Counted from the first letter of the stretch, positions 9,423 through 19,282 are shown. The stretch is 39,046 nucleotides of DNA from CAYFLR01 sp964343805 (GCA_964343805.1 CAYFLR010000055.1:1-39046), one strand, 5' to 3'. Numbers and translations: made by a program. The notes: generated by a model not told the origin, from the letters alone.

Positions 9423-12400
9423 ATGCTTAAACCAAAGTTGATTACTGCAGTAATTACGATCATTTACACAATAGCTTTTATTATTTCTTGTGATGATCCC
9501 AAAGCACCCGCAGCCATAAAAAAGGATACTTCCAAGAGTAATGGAGGAGTTTTCAAAGGAAAAATTGATCCCAATGGATCATTAAAAGTGGGAACGATCG
9601 AATTTTCTGATTTGGAAGATTTCAAAGTGGGATTTATTGCTGATCTTCTTCAACCTCAAAACACTCACTTTGCCAATGCGACCATCAATGTAACCGGAGC
9701 AAACAAAGGTACCGATTTACTCAAAGGTGGTTTTGCTTATCTGCTTCCCAGCGGAGCTGGCAACATTCATGAATCTCTCATCAAGAGCGACGGAACCTTC
9801 TCTTTTAATGTGGGTGAAGCAGACACAAGCAGTCCAACTTACTCTCTTATAACTTTTATCAAAATTAACCTAGATATTACCTACTCAGAAACCCTTAAAG
9901 AAAAAGGGTGTATGGTTCTCTATTCGAAAAAGGATGGAGTCATACCTGATCCGGCTATCGATTTAGTCGTTTCCCAGTTTGAAAGTAAGATGGAACTCAC
10001 CCACTGTCTCCATGTAGATCGAGGTCAAGTCCTAGCCCAAGTGGTAGGATCGAGTGACCTGGCCAAAAGCTTTGACACTTCATTGGAAACCTCGAAGGAT
10101 ATTTTAAGCAAAGAGTATGCGAGTTACGATGAACGCTATTACACTCAGAAGGCAGCAGGAGATCTGATCACCAGTGCCATGGCTGATTTTAATAACAATG
10201 CCAATAAGAATTTTGCTGGAGCCAATCACACCCATAGTGAGTATGTGGAACTTTCAACCTATGAGCAGGCCATAGCCTTAAAGGCTGGCACTGACCATAC
10301 CCATAATGGAGTTATATTACAACTAGCTACCACCGAAACATCCCTTGTAATGGGAACTTTAGAGAGCAGTCTTACATTAGAAAAAGGCTATATTAAACAA
10401 CCTGGTTTAGTGATTGCCGCCGAGGGCTGTGCAACATCTGATGAGGTGACCTTAGATAACGCAGATCTTTCTGAAGTCCAGGTGGGAGACATCTTTTATG
10501 ATGATACAGGCAAGGGGTTTACCATTCTCACAGTAGATGATGATAATGATGTCTTAACTTTCTCAGGTTCATGTACGACAGACACAGACAGTGAGACCAC
10601 CTCTTCCATTTATAACTTAGGAACATTACAGACCGTGGGAAAACTGGGAGTAGGCCTTGAACCCACATCCTCATTAGAAATGGTTAAAATGGGCACTAAT
10701 GATTTACTGAAGGTTTCCAGTTCAAAAAACAACCATGGAGACATGCTCATCATCAAAAACGAAGGGAAAGTAGGAATCAACAATATGGACCCTAGCTACC
10801 AATTGGATGTAGATGGAGATGTAAGGGCTACCAACTTTATTGGAAATGGCTCTAATCTCACTGGATTAGGAGAGACCGGAGGAGTGGTTAACCCAGGTTC
10901 CACCACCATTGGCGCAGATTCTGGTGATAGCAACGCTTCCGCTATTATTGCTTTCCAAATGGGAGGGTCCAATGCCATGGTCGTTGATAATCAAGGACAG
11001 GTTGGAATTGGAGTGGATGATGCCGCGGCTCCCCTGCAGATAGATGGAGGCGATGACCCCTCTAAAATTCTATTAACCAATACCGCCAGTGGAGCCACCG
11101 GCGGTGATGGACTTCTCATTTCATCAAATGACACTACCGCCGTGATCAATCAGCAAGAGGCTGCAGGAACCCTCAATTTAGCTATTGGGGGTACGAATGT
11201 TATAACCGTCAAAGGAACTGAGGTGGGTATTGGCACCACGACCCCTTCCAAAACTTTAGATGTAGAAGCTACTGGTACGGGTGATACGGAAGTCGCGCAC
11301 TTTACTACCCCTGGCATAACAGGTGACGGTACTGTATCTGCAATCATCGTGGGTAAACTTGCAGCTAATGAGAATGCCGCTGTATTTGGTTACCGATTTG
11401 ACACCCTTTCTGGTGATGAAGGAGCCTACATGACCGTGTATGGTGATGAAGCTGGCACTGGGATTTTTGTTAAAAATGGTGGCAATGTCGGAATTGGAAC
11501 CATTGAGCCCGAAGATACTCTCCATGTTAATGGAACATTTCGACTTGAGGGAAGCGCCACCTCGATAAATAACCACTCAACCTTTGTTAACACAGACACT
11601 CACTTAAAATTCTTTCCCTCCAGCAATAGTTCCGTTGAAAAAAATATTAATTTTTACTATGGAAATCAAGAGGCTGAATTGGCCATGGCTATCGAAAATA
11701 CTGGCTATGTGGGAATTGGTACCGATGACCCAGGTTATAAGGTTGATATAGAAGTCAATGATGCTACCTACTCTAGTCACATAGCCGGATTTGATAGTAA
11801 CAGTGACACTCGCTCAAGTGTTTTAATCAATAATAGTGGAGCTGGTGATGCCGCAGCTAACTTTAGATTGTTCGGTGCTACTGAGTGGGCTATCGGAGCA
11901 GACGATAGTGATGCTGATAAGTTTAAGATTGCCAGTTCTGGAGTTTTGGGGACATTAGATAGGCTCTCCATTAATACTACCGGAGAGGTAGGTATTGGCG
12001 CCTCTGGAACCACCTATCAATTCCAAGTTGAGGGAAGCAAGTCAAACTATGTAGCTAGTTTCTTTAATGATGGGAATGATGCTGCAAACAAAGGAATAAG
12101 AATACAAGCAGGGCAAGACGCTAGTCCCAATGCCAACGTCTATCTCGAAGCATTTGATGGGGATGGAACTGGGGTGGGAGCCCTAATGACAACGGCATCC
12201 GGAAATTTTAAGGTAGCTGCTGAAGACGGTCTTTCTTTAGCAGGAGCAACAGCCAGTGATCATATGTTTATTAAGAGTGATGGGACTGTGGGAATTGGAA
12301 CCACCAACCCCGAGCATGCATTGCATGTATTTGGAACCAACACCGCCGATCTGGCCTTCCCTCTTAAAATCTCCCATGGAACAGCTAATAATGCCTCCTC

Positions 12401-13952
12401 TGCAGTCGGGGTTTTATTCTCAACAGTTGCGAACGCCACTGACACCTATCGAGGTAAAGGGGCTTTGGTCTACCAATCAGATGGAACCACTTTTGATCGA
12501 GGTGATTTTTACTTTCTACAAGATAATGCCGCAGATACTAACAACCCTCAGATGACAGATGCTGTAATGGCTATAAAGAATTCTGGAAACGTAGGAATCG
12601 GAACCACAAACCCAAGCAGCCAACTCCATCTTCAGGGAAACTTAACAACAGCCTTAACCGGAACTGTCTCCGTTGGAACAGATACAGCTGTTACTGGATC
12701 AGGCACAGCCTTCACTACGGAGCTATTAACTGGCAGCGCTATCAAAATTGCTGATGAGATCTTCACAGTTTCAGCAATTGCAAGTGATACGGCTTTAACT
12801 TTGGACTCTGCGCATACGGCAGGAGCAAGCGATGTGACAGCCTATACAGACAGTGACCTTTTTACTATAGATACTGGAGATGCTCAAAACCTAATTACGG
12901 CAAGTGCAAATGGTCCGGCTCTTGAAATAACCCATGCCACTCCCACCATCAGAATCAATAACACCACTTCCAATAGTCAATCAAACCTCAACTTTTGGGG
13001 AAGTGACGGCTCCATTGGTATAACTGCCGATTCCAACAACCAAGCAGCCGGAACTGAAATCAGATTCAAAGTTGATGGAAATGAATATGTGAGGATTGAA
13101 GAAGGGGGAAATGTGGGAATCGGAACCACAAACCCAAGCAGCCAACTCCATCTTCAAGGAAACTTAACAACAGCCTTAACCGGAACTGTCTCCGTTGGGA
13201 CAGATACCGCAGTTACTGGATCAGGCACATCCTTTTCTACGGAACTATTAGTTGGCAGCGCAATCAAAATTGCTGATGAAATCTTCACAGTTTCAGCGAT
13301 CATAAGTGATGCGAGTTTAACCTTAGATTCCGCTCATACGGCGGGAGCAAGTGATGTGACAGCTTATAAAGATAGTGGGCTTTTTGCCTTAGATACGGGA
13401 GATGCTCAGAACGTCCTAAGTGTTGCTACAAATGGAAATATTGGTATCGGAACAACAGATCCCAATACCATATTAGATATTAGAGGAGGGCAACTGGGTA
13501 TATCTGATGCTAGTGTAGGAAATGTACCTCTTGCACAATTCCAAGGACAAGCTGATTCTAATTCAGGTAACAATAGTGGCTCTCTCTATATTAAAACTCG
13601 AAATGGAGCTAATGACACTATTGGAACAAGGATGACCATTAAATACACTGGGAACGTGGGTATCGGCACCACAGACCCTCAAGCAAAACTTGAAATCGTC
13701 GGGGGTGCAGCTTATTTCGATAGCACTGGAACAACTAACAAAGAAACCATTGTAGTGACTTGGCATGCCAAAGCAGATTACGATACCCTAGGAATATGTG
13801 ATACTATTTGCGCTAATTCAGATGGAACCTTTGCAAATAGTAATTCAGGGACTTGCATACAAGCATGGGCGAGAGATGGAACACCAGCTACTTGTGATAA
13901 TAATGCTCTCGGTTCTTCTTGTCTGTGTGCTGGCTGGAAAGTAAAAGATTAA
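9423..13952 (+). CDS. Tail-fibre-like lipoprotein with VGIG-type repeats
   Basis: A lipoprotein (lipobox FIISC) of 1509 residues. After about 400 residues it carries about twelve short repeats of the form G.VGIGTT.P...L.V.G, the pattern of trimeric beta-helical phage tail fibres and bacterial surface fibres. GNGSNLTGL, typical of such proteins, follows the second repeat. A ~65-residue module (TALTGTVSVGTDTAVTGSG...) of the type found in phage tail and baseplate proteins occurs twice. The C-terminal ~70 residues contain seven Cys, replacing the endosialidase-type chaperone domain seen in many relatives. The ATG at 9423 has AAGG 8 nt upstream; a TTG at 9408 is less likely. No other phage genes are nearby, so a host adhesin or surface fibre is more likely than a prophage. 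The Cys-repeat lipoprotein gene follows 32 nt downstream. Confidence 0.8.
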   Translation: MLKPKLITAVITIIYTIAFIISCDDPKAPAAIKKDTSKSNGGVFKGKIDPNGSLKVGTIEFSDLEDFKVGFIADLLQPQNTHFANATINVTGANKGTDLLKGGFAYLLPSGAGNIHESLIKSDGTFSFNVGEADTSSPTYSLITFIKINLDITYSETLKEKGCMVLYSKKDGVIPDPAIDLVVSQFESKMELTHCLHVDRGQVLAQVVGSSDLAKSFDTSLETSKDILSKEYASYDERYYTQKAAGDLITSAMADFNNNANKNFAGANHTHSEYVELSTYEQAIALKAGTDHTHNGVILQLATTETSLVMGTLESSLTLEKGYIKQPGLVIAAEGCATSDEVTLDNADLSEVQVGDIFYDDTGKGFTILTVDDDNDVLTFSGSCTTDTDSETTSSIYNLGTLQTVGKLGVGLEPTSSLEMVKMGTNDLLKVSSSKNNHGDMLIIKNEGKVGINNMDPSYQLDVDGDVRATNFIGNGSNLTGLGETGGVVNPGSTTIGADSGDSNASAIIAFQMGGSNAMVVDNQGQVGIGVDDAAAPLQIDGGDDPSKILLTNTASGATGGDGLLISSNDTTAVINQQEAAGTLNLAIGGTNVITVKGTEVGIGTTTPSKTLDVEATGTGDTEVAHFTTPGITGDGTVSAIIVGKLAANENAAVFGYRFDTLSGDEGAYMTVYGDEAGTGIFVKNGGNVGIGTIEPEDTLHVNGTFRLEGSATSINNHSTFVNTDTHLKFFPSSNSSVEKNINFYYGNQEAELAMAIENTGYVGIGTDDPGYKVDIEVNDATYSSHIAGFDSNSDTRSSVLINNSGAGDAAANFRLFGATEWAIGADDSDADKFKIASSGVLGTLDRLSINTTGEVGIGASGTTYQFQVEGSKSNYVASFFNDGNDAANKGIRIQAGQDASPNANVYLEAFDGDGTGVGALMTTASGNFKVAAEDGLSLAGATASDHMFIKSDGTVGIGTTNPEHALHVFGTNTADLAFPLKISHGTANNASSAVGVLFSTVANATDTYRGKGALVYQSDGTTFDRGDFYFLQDNAADTNNPQMTDAVMAIKNSGNVGIGTTNPSSQLHLQGNLTTALTGTVSVGTDTAVTGSGTAFTTELLTGSAIKIADEIFTVSAIASDTALTLDSAHTAGASDVTAYTDSDLFTIDTGDAQNLITASANGPALEITHATPTIRINNTTSNSQSNLNFWGSDGSIGITADSNNQAAGTEIRFKVDGNEYVRIEEGGNVGIGTTNPSSQLHLQGNLTTALTGTVSVGTDTAVTGSGTSFSTELLVGSAIKIADEIFTVSAIISDASLTLDSAHTAGASDVTAYKDSGLFALDTGDAQNVLSVATNGNIGIGTTDPNTILDIRGGQLGISDASVGNVPLAQFQGQADSNSGNNSGSLYIKTRNGANDTIGTRMTIKYTGNVGIGTTDPQAKLEIVGGAAYFDSTGTTNKETIVVTWHAKADYDTLGICDTICANSDGTFANSNSGTCIQAWARDGTPATCDNNALGSSCLCAGWKVKD
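12585..12890 (+). repeat. 306-bp intragenic direct repeat, copy 1
   Basis: Copy 1 of a long direct repeat inside the tail-fibre-like gene. It encodes one VGIGTTNPSSQLHLQG repeat and one ~65-residue beta module. It is near-identical at DNA level to 13107-13412, offset by 522 bp (174 codons), so the two copies stay in frame. Confidence 0.9.
13107..13412 (+). repeat. 306-bp intragenic direct repeat, copy 2
   Basis: Copy 2 of the repeat. The first ~100 bases differ from copy 1 only at a few positions and divergence rises toward the 3' end. This suggests a recent duplication or ongoing gene conversion within the gene. Confidence 0.9.
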
Positions 13953-13984
13953 TGTTAAAAAACATGACACGGAGGTCATTTTTC

Positions 13985-15328
13985 ATGTTTTTAAGAATCA
14001 TCATTCCCACTGTTCTATTCCTATTAATAATAGGGTGTAAAACCACCACTCCCTCTGAGGTAAAAATTCGCTTGGATCCCGATGCCAATCCCAATAACCC
14101 CACGGTAATCACCTATGGAGTGGAGTATTGGACAGCGGAGTGCCGGATTGGTTCCAATAATTATGTTTACCGCCGAAATTTAGCCAGCAACTTAAAAGCA
14201 ACTAAATTAGAAGAGATTCTTAGCAAATGCAAAGACCTGGCTGTCGTCTATGATCCCCGTCGGATAGGAATTAGCAATCTAACCCCCCACGGAAAAATTC
14301 CAACAAGTTATTTCCAGGGCACCTGCCATACCGATGATGATACGGACTTTAGTTTAGACCAATTTGTGGTGGGAAAGATTGTAGCCCCCACTCTTAATAA
14401 ACTCAAAGAGGATTGCAGAAAGATAGCCAAAGCAGCTTTTGCCAGCGATGCCAGTAGTGGGCTCACCCAGATTGTGTGGCCAGAAATCCCCAATGCCAAT
14501 CATAAAGCCACCTGCCACATTGATGATGATCCCGACTTCGACTACAGCCAAGTGGTGTATGGAGAGGTGAGAGGTTTCAGTTTAAATGATCTGAAAGAGA
14601 CCTGTAAAAAATTAGCCAAAGCCACTTATGGCTATAAAGGCTCTGCCGGGATCATCGATATAAAGCTGCCCTTTAATGACACTGCTCCTTTTAAAGCCAC
14701 CTGTCATGTGGACGATGACAGCGATTTTAATTACAATCAAACAGTGCTGGGAGATCTCTCCGGCAACAGCCTCAAAGAGGTTTTCAAAAAGTGTGAAAGC
14801 CTAGCTGAAACCATCCACCCCAAAGAAAATTCCGCCGGTTTAAAAAACTTAGAAATTAAAGCCAAAAGATCAGAACGGGTGAAAGCACGCTGTTATATCA
14901 GTGAACATGATGGATCTCTCGCCTTCAATAGTGATCATTTTACCGGGGAGTTTTATGGTCGGAATCTATTAGAGGTGCAAGATCGATGTCAAGATCTGGC
15001 CTCCCTGACTCATGGTATGTTCTCCAAAGCTGGGCTCAGTGACCCCACCTACATGATGGACACCACTCACTGGTCGAAAGCCGACTGTTGGTTGGATGAT
15101 GATCCGGATTTTGATTACGATCAATTTAATTTCGGCACCATCTACTCCACCACCTATTCAGAGCTAGGAGCTATTTGCAAGAAAATGGCCAAAGAGATTT
15201 TTGGCAACGACGGCACCAGCGGATTGCAAAATGTAGTGCAAGGAGATCCCAATCTAGCGGAAGAGGTGGGTGTAGATATTGATGACGAAGAGGAAGAGCA
15301 AAATTCTCAGAGTCAGTCAAATCGGTGA
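13985..15328 (+). CDS. Lipoprotein of six ~62-residue Asp/Cys repeats
   Basis: No recognised family. A lipoprotein signal ends in LIIGC. The rest of the 447 residues is six tandem units of about 62 residues. Their Cys-led starts lie near 14136, 14320, 14506, 14696, 14885 and 15080. The consensus is ATCHxDDDPDFDYxQ, then G, then L...CKKLAK and a Gly-rich end (SAGL). Each unit has two Cys, fitting one disulfide, and four units carry a dense Asp cluster that could bind calcium (inference). The C-terminus is acidic (DDEEEEQ). The start is the ATG at 13985 with GGAGG 9 nt upstream; an in-frame ATG further upstream lies inside the preceding gene. It sits 32 nt after the tail-fibre-like gene, so the two probably form one surface-protein operon. 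Confidence 0.78.
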   Translation: MFLRIIIPTVLFLLIIGCKTTTPSEVKIRLDPDANPNNPTVITYGVEYWTAECRIGSNNYVYRRNLASNLKATKLEEILSKCKDLAVVYDPRRIGISNLTPHGKIPTSYFQGTCHTDDDTDFSLDQFVVGKIVAPTLNKLKEDCRKIAKAAFASDASSGLTQIVWPEIPNANHKATCHIDDDPDFDYSQVVYGEVRGFSLNDLKETCKKLAKATYGYKGSAGIIDIKLPFNDTAPFKATCHVDDDSDFNYNQTVLGDLSGNSLKEVFKKCESLAETIHPKENSAGLKNLEIKAKRSERVKARCYISEHDGSLAFNSDHFTGEFYGRNLLEVQDRCQDLASLTHGMFSKAGLSDPTYMMDTTHWSKADCWLDDDPDFDYDQFNFGTIYSTTYSELGAICKKMAKEIFGNDGTSGLQNVVQGDPNLAEEVGVDIDDEEEEQNSQSQSNR

Positions 15329-15690
15329 TTCAACTGTGCAAATTATCCAGTCATATCGAATGATTTGTAAATCTTATAATATATCAACTTTATCAAATAG
15401 TTATAAAAGAACCCAGATATCTCTTACCAAGATTAATCTTAAAATTTTTTCTAATCCCTTACGATTTAGGCTTGACAGCTTTTTAGCCTCCACAGGATCC
15501 ATTTTAGAAGCACTTTTAGCCCCTTGTTAAGAAAAAATATATTTTTAACCACTTTAGTACCTACATAAAGTCTCTAGAGGTAAATACCGCTATTACTATT
15601 TTGAGATAGACAGTAGGCTAAAATTGAAATTTAAAACCCATGTTATACAAGGTCTATATAGTTTGGAACAAACACAACATGGAGATAGCA
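15329..15690. other. Intergenic region, no gene seen
   Basis: AT-rich spacer between the Asp/Cys lipoprotein gene and the HNH endonuclease gene. I see no convincing reading frame, RNA gene or strong terminator. A TTGACA at 15473 has no matching -10 at the right distance. The promoter of the endonuclease gene presumably lies here but I cannot place it. Confidence 0.5.
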
Positions 15691-16587
15691 ATGAATAGAG
15701 CTATTAAAGTTTTTGATAAATTTCATCTAATATACCGAAGCTATTGCCGACAAGAAATACAATTAGACCATGTGGCTCACATCGCAAAGGTGATAAACGA
15801 AAAAAATGAAAACCAAGTCTATCAAGCCTTATTAAAACACAATTCATCATCAAAGCTTAAAGAATGGATTGCCTTGAATGACAATGGAACTATGGGGCCC
15901 AAACGATCAAAGTTAATACCCATATCAATACCAGTAAAAGAGTTTAGCACTCATAAAGAACACCAGAACCCTGTTTCCCATCCTCGAATGACAAATGATA
16001 AACAGTTACGCCATACTAACAACTTCGGTAACGAAGTAAGTAGTCAACAAAGTAATAAGGAGATCACCCCGAAGCTAAGAAAAGAACTTGCTTACCGACT
16101 TTCAATAACCTTAAACCTCTTACAAAAAAAGAAACTTGATAGAGTGTTGGAAATTCTATCGAATTCAAATTCAGAATTAACTATCGAGATAGCTATAGAT
16201 CAAGCTCTCGATTCGTTATTAGACAAAAAAGATCCGATCCGTAAAACACAAAGAAAAGAAAAAAGGTTACCCCAGAAAAAGAAGCCCACCAAAGTTATGG
16301 TTAGAAAAGCAATTCCATCTAATATAAGACAAGCAGTTTTAAAGCGGGATAATTTCAAATGTAGTTACGTATCACCAGAGGGTCAGCATTGTGGCTGCAC
16401 CAGGCACCTTCACATTGATCACAAAATTCCAGTTTGCCGTGGGGGGAGTAACGACTTAAGTAATCTAAGAGTTTATTGTTCCAATCATAATCAATTGGTG
16501 GCTGATGAAATTCTAGGAAAAGCATTTATGAAGAAAAAAAGACAAACTAAACTTCAATTTTATAATACCTCTGAGACACCTATTTAA
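15691..16587 (+). CDS. HNH endonuclease
   Basis: The C-terminal third (about residues 208-275) is an HNH nuclease domain. Lead-in IPSNIRQAVLKRDNFKCSY is followed by a Cys cluster (HCGCTR), LHIDHKIP with the catalytic His, GGSNDLSNLRVYCSNHNQ with the Asn and final His. The N-terminal ~190 residues are basic and helical and not recognised; they may give target specificity. Many Bdellovibrionota genomes carry several such HNH genes with variable N-termini (family knowledge). The ATG at 15691 is chosen because GGAG lies 6 nt upstream. The 3' end overlaps the convergent aspartokinase gene by 8 bp. The more AT-rich DNA, lack of partners and long upstream spacer fit a mobile or selfish gene, but no intron or insertion sequence is visible. 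Confidence 0.85.
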   Translation: MNRAIKVFDKFHLIYRSYCRQEIQLDHVAHIAKVINEKNENQVYQALLKHNSSSKLKEWIALNDNGTMGPKRSKLIPISIPVKEFSTHKEHQNPVSHPRMTNDKQLRHTNNFGNEVSSQQSNKEITPKLRKELAYRLSITLNLLQKKKLDRVLEILSNSNSELTIEIAIDQALDSLLDKKDPIRKTQRKEKRLPQKKKPTKVMVRKAIPSNIRQAVLKRDNFKCSYVSPEGQHCGCTRHLHIDHKIPVCRGGSNDLSNLRVYCSNHNQLVADEILGKAFMKKKRQTKLQFYNTSETPI

Positions 16588-18001
16588 AGGGAGAACCCTG
16601 CTCCACCAACACCTGGTGAAGTAAGGAGATGGATTGCTGAAAATCTTTACGCTCCACAATCAATTGAATATTGACCTGGCGCATACACTGGTTACAAGCC
16701 AAAATATTAATACCATCATTCGCTAAAGTGGAAGTTGCAAGGCCTATGACCCCGGGGGTATTCATATTGGATCCAATGATGGAAATAATAGATACAGGGT
16801 GCAAATGAACCTGAGCAGTGGGAAAATGATTTTTGATGCGTTCGGCACAAACTTTGACCTTGCCATTTTTTTCAAAAACATAGTGAGAGATGGTATTGGC
16901 ATTGGTATTTTTAGCAATGTAGCTAATTCCCATCTCCTGCAGAAAACCAAGCAGTTGATAGTCATAACCAATCTGACCCACCATATCGGGATCCATCACT
17001 TCCAGGCCGAGCATCTTTTCCACCCCAGCTATTATCTCCACTTTCGGATCTTCACTCACAAACTGATTGGTGCCAATCACAGTGCCTTCATGATCTGGTT
17101 CAAAAGTATTCTTAACCCTCAAGGGAATACCTTTGATTTCCATTCCTTTGGAGGCCTTGGGATGAATAGCTTCCATCCCTAAATCCGCTAATTGATCCGC
17201 CACATCAAAGTTGGTGCGACCAATAATTTTTACCCGAGAAGGGCCAAGTAGTACCGGATCCGCACTGCTTAGATGATACTCCTTATGAATGATTCCCTCT
17301 TTCGCTCCGGTCAAAGTGGCAATTTGGCTAAAAGTGATCTCACTATAACCCCGATCATATTTGGCCATCAGACCTTCACTGCATTTTACATAACCAGTCA
17401 CCATGGGAAGTTCGTTTGCTAAATCAATCTGCTCGAAAGCCTCAGAAACCTTTTTTTCAAAGGGGAGAGTGTCTTCCTCTTTCCAACCGGTAAGATCCAC
17501 AAAGCGGCTGTTGATACCTTGAGATTGTAAAATTAGAGTGGAATTGTAGGTGCTATGGGCCTCTCCCAAAGAGCTAAGCATCTCTCTAATGGCAGGCAGA
17601 TAGGTTTCAATTTGAAAATGCCCATAGGAGCAAATGTGCTGGAGTTCGTTCAGACACTGCAGGGTGCCTTCTACTCGTTCACTAATAAAATCATCCGCCT
17701 TTTTCACATCCAAACCCAGAGGAACCAAAGCTTGATTATGCTTTTTTAAATCCCCCAAAACCTCTTCTAACAGAGGCTCCCATTTACTATCACCTTGACG
17801 GTACACCCCATAAACACCGGGGGCTCCGGTTTTTTTATTTTCTAGTAATTGGTTGGTAACTCCGCCATAGGCAGAAAGAATAAAAATCCGATTATAAAGA
17901 TCCTGCTGTAGCTGCTGGGGTCTTAATAGAATGTTTTCCAGCACCAGAGCAAAATTGCTCATGGAGGTGCCCCCAATTTTTTCCACTGTGTGCTTGTTCA
18001 T
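16580..18001 (-). CDS. lysC: Aspartate kinase
   Basis: Phosphorylates aspartate, the first step toward lysine, methionine, threonine and diaminopimelate. The N-terminus MNKHTVEKIGGTSMS holds the KxGGTS nucleotide-binding motif in the form seen in the Ask_Ect-type subgroup, which is often linked to ectoine clusters but also occurs alone. Further on are the SAYGGVTN stretch, GRTNFDVAD, EAIHPKA and LRVKNTF. The C-terminus has ACT regulatory domains (VSIISIIGSNMNTPGVIG and following), so allosteric feedback is likely. Length (473 residues) is normal. It follows lysA by 12 nt with GGTGAAGAA before the ATG, so the two form an operon. No ectoine genes are present, so lysine/peptidoglycan supply is the probable role. 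Confidence 0.93.
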   Translation of the reverse strand: MNKHTVEKIGGTSMSNFALVLENILLRPQQLQQDLYNRIFILSAYGGVTNQLLENKKTGAPGVYGVYRQGDSKWEPLLEEVLGDLKKHNQALVPLGLDVKKADDFISERVEGTLQCLNELQHICSYGHFQIETYLPAIREMLSSLGEAHSTYNSTLILQSQGINSRFVDLTGWKEEDTLPFEKKVSEAFEQIDLANELPMVTGYVKCSEGLMAKYDRGYSEITFSQIATLTGAKEGIIHKEYHLSSADPVLLGPSRVKIIGRTNFDVADQLADLGMEAIHPKASKGMEIKGIPLRVKNTFEPDHEGTVIGTNQFVSEDPKVEIIAGVEKMLGLEVMDPDMVGQIGYDYQLLGFLQEMGISYIAKNTNANTISHYVFEKNGKVKVCAERIKNHFPTAQVHLHPVSIISIIGSNMNTPGVIGLATSTLANDGINILACNQCMRQVNIQLIVERKDFQQSISLLHQVLVEQGSPFK

Positions 18002-18013
18002 TTCTTCACCAGA

Positions 18014-19282
18014 TTATTTGAGATGACTAGGAATGGTCACGTCACGCATGAGATCTTCTACCTCCTCCGCTTGGCGAATCAAATAGTGTTCAGATCCTTT
18101 CACCAAAACCTCGGCCGGTCTTAATCTTCCATTGTAGGGATAACTCATGGAAAAGCCATAAGCACCCGCATTTTCCACCGCGATAAGATCTCCCACCGCT
18201 CCATCTTCTGGCATCATTCGATCTTTCACCCACATATCGGTGTTCTCACAAATCTGACCACAGATGGCCACTTCTCGTCCACCTTCAGCACTTTTACCAT
18301 CTATAAAGAGGTTATGATGAGCATCGTAAAGCACCGGGCGAGCTAAGATATTCATGCCAATGTCAGTTCCCCAAATTTCTCGATATCCAGTTTTGATAGA
18401 GTGAATGCGACCCAATAAAGTGCCGGCATCTCCCACAAAATAACGAGCGGGTTCCATAATCAAACGAGGAAGTTTTTGCTCTCCCCCACCTAACTTTTCC
18501 TTAAAAACTGAGATAATGAGTTCAGCAGTTTTATCCATGTCCAGCGCCTCTTCCCCCTCTTCATAAGGAATACCGAGGCCACCGCCTAAATCCACAAATT
18601 CAAAAGTGATATCTAGTTCATCACGCACTTTAATCAGAATATCCATAAGTAGCTTGGTAATATGTTCAAAGTACTCTGGCTCGCGCACGCAGGAACCGGG
18701 CATCATATGAGCACCAAATCTCTTTATTCCTGCGGCTTTGGCAGCTCGATAAGCTCCCATCACCTGATCAGGGTGCAAACCAAATTTGGCCTCAGGCCCC
18801 GCATTGGTGACCGCCTCCCCCACATCACTCTTGCCATAACCGGGATTCACCCTAAATGAGAGTACTTTGGGAGTACCAAACTTTAGCAGTCGATCTAATG
18901 AGGTATCATCATCTAAATTGATCACCACCCCACTGGCGAGCGCTTCTTTGAGATCTTCATCGGAAACAAAGTTCCCACTGAACATAATGTTTTCACCAGT
19001 GATGCCTATGGCATTGGCGAGTTTAATCTCATGCACACTGGCCGCATCAATCCCTGCACCCTCAGACTTTAAAATGGAAGCGATGGCCAAATTATTACAG
19101 GCTTTAATGGCGTAATAAAGTTTCACATTGTCATAGTATTTGGCAAAAGCCTTTTTGGCTCGCTGATAGTTTTCACGAATACGGTTTTCTTCGTAAACAT
19201 AGACGGGAGTTCCATAATCTGCTGCAATCTGCTGCGCAGAAACTTCATCGAAGAAAATTTGGTGTTTTTCATTGATGCGCAT
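18014..19282 (-). CDS. lysA: Diaminopimelate decarboxylase
   Basis: Converts meso-diaminopimelate to lysine, using PLP. Group IV (alanine racemase-fold) decarboxylase features are present: the PLP lysine in LYYAIKACNN (about residue 60), VLSFRVNPG, the phosphate-binding DLGGGLGIPYE, and MEPARYFV. The C-terminal active-site motif CGQICENTD comes from the partner subunit, and GAYGFSMSYPYNGRLRPAE closes the fold. The usual His-Ile-Gly-Ser motif reads HMMPGS. I chose the ATG at 19282 (422 residues), which starts just before the conserved fold, with GGA about 7 nt upstream; a start 22 codons earlier would add an unrelated tail. It is the first gene of the lysA-aspartokinase operon. Confidence 0.92.
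   Translation of the reverse strand: MRINEKHQIFFDEVSAQQIAADYGTPVYVYEENRIRENYQRAKKAFAKYYDNVKLYYAIKACNNLAIASILKSEGAGIDAASVHEIKLANAIGITGENIMFSGNFVSDEDLKEALASGVVINLDDDTSLDRLLKFGTPKVLSFRVNPGYGKSDVGEAVTNAGPEAKFGLHPDQVMGAYRAAKAAGIKRFGAHMMPGSCVREPEYFEHITKLLMDILIKVRDELDITFEFVDLGGGLGIPYEEGEEALDMDKTAELIISVFKEKLGGGEQKLPRLIMEPARYFVGDAGTLLGRIHSIKTGYREIWGTDIGMNILARPVLYDAHHNLFIDGKSAEGGREVAICGQICENTDMWVKDRMMPEDGAVGDLIAVENAGAYGFSMSYPYNGRLRPAEVLVKGSEHYLIRQAEEVEDLMRDVTIPSHLK

Noticed and set aside
12585..13412. CRISPR or VNTR-type array
   Set aside because: The repeats are long, only two copies, in frame and inside one protein-coding gene; no spacer-repeat pattern was seen anywhere in the window.
9423..13952. 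Prophage remnant
   Set aside because: Fibre-type repeats are present, but no capsid, portal, terminase, lysis or integrase gene lies nearby and the protein carries a lipoprotein signal.
15279..15530. 83-codon frame after the Asp/Cys lipoprotein gene
   Set aside because: It starts inside the lipoprotein gene in another frame, has no ribosome binding site and no protein-like features.
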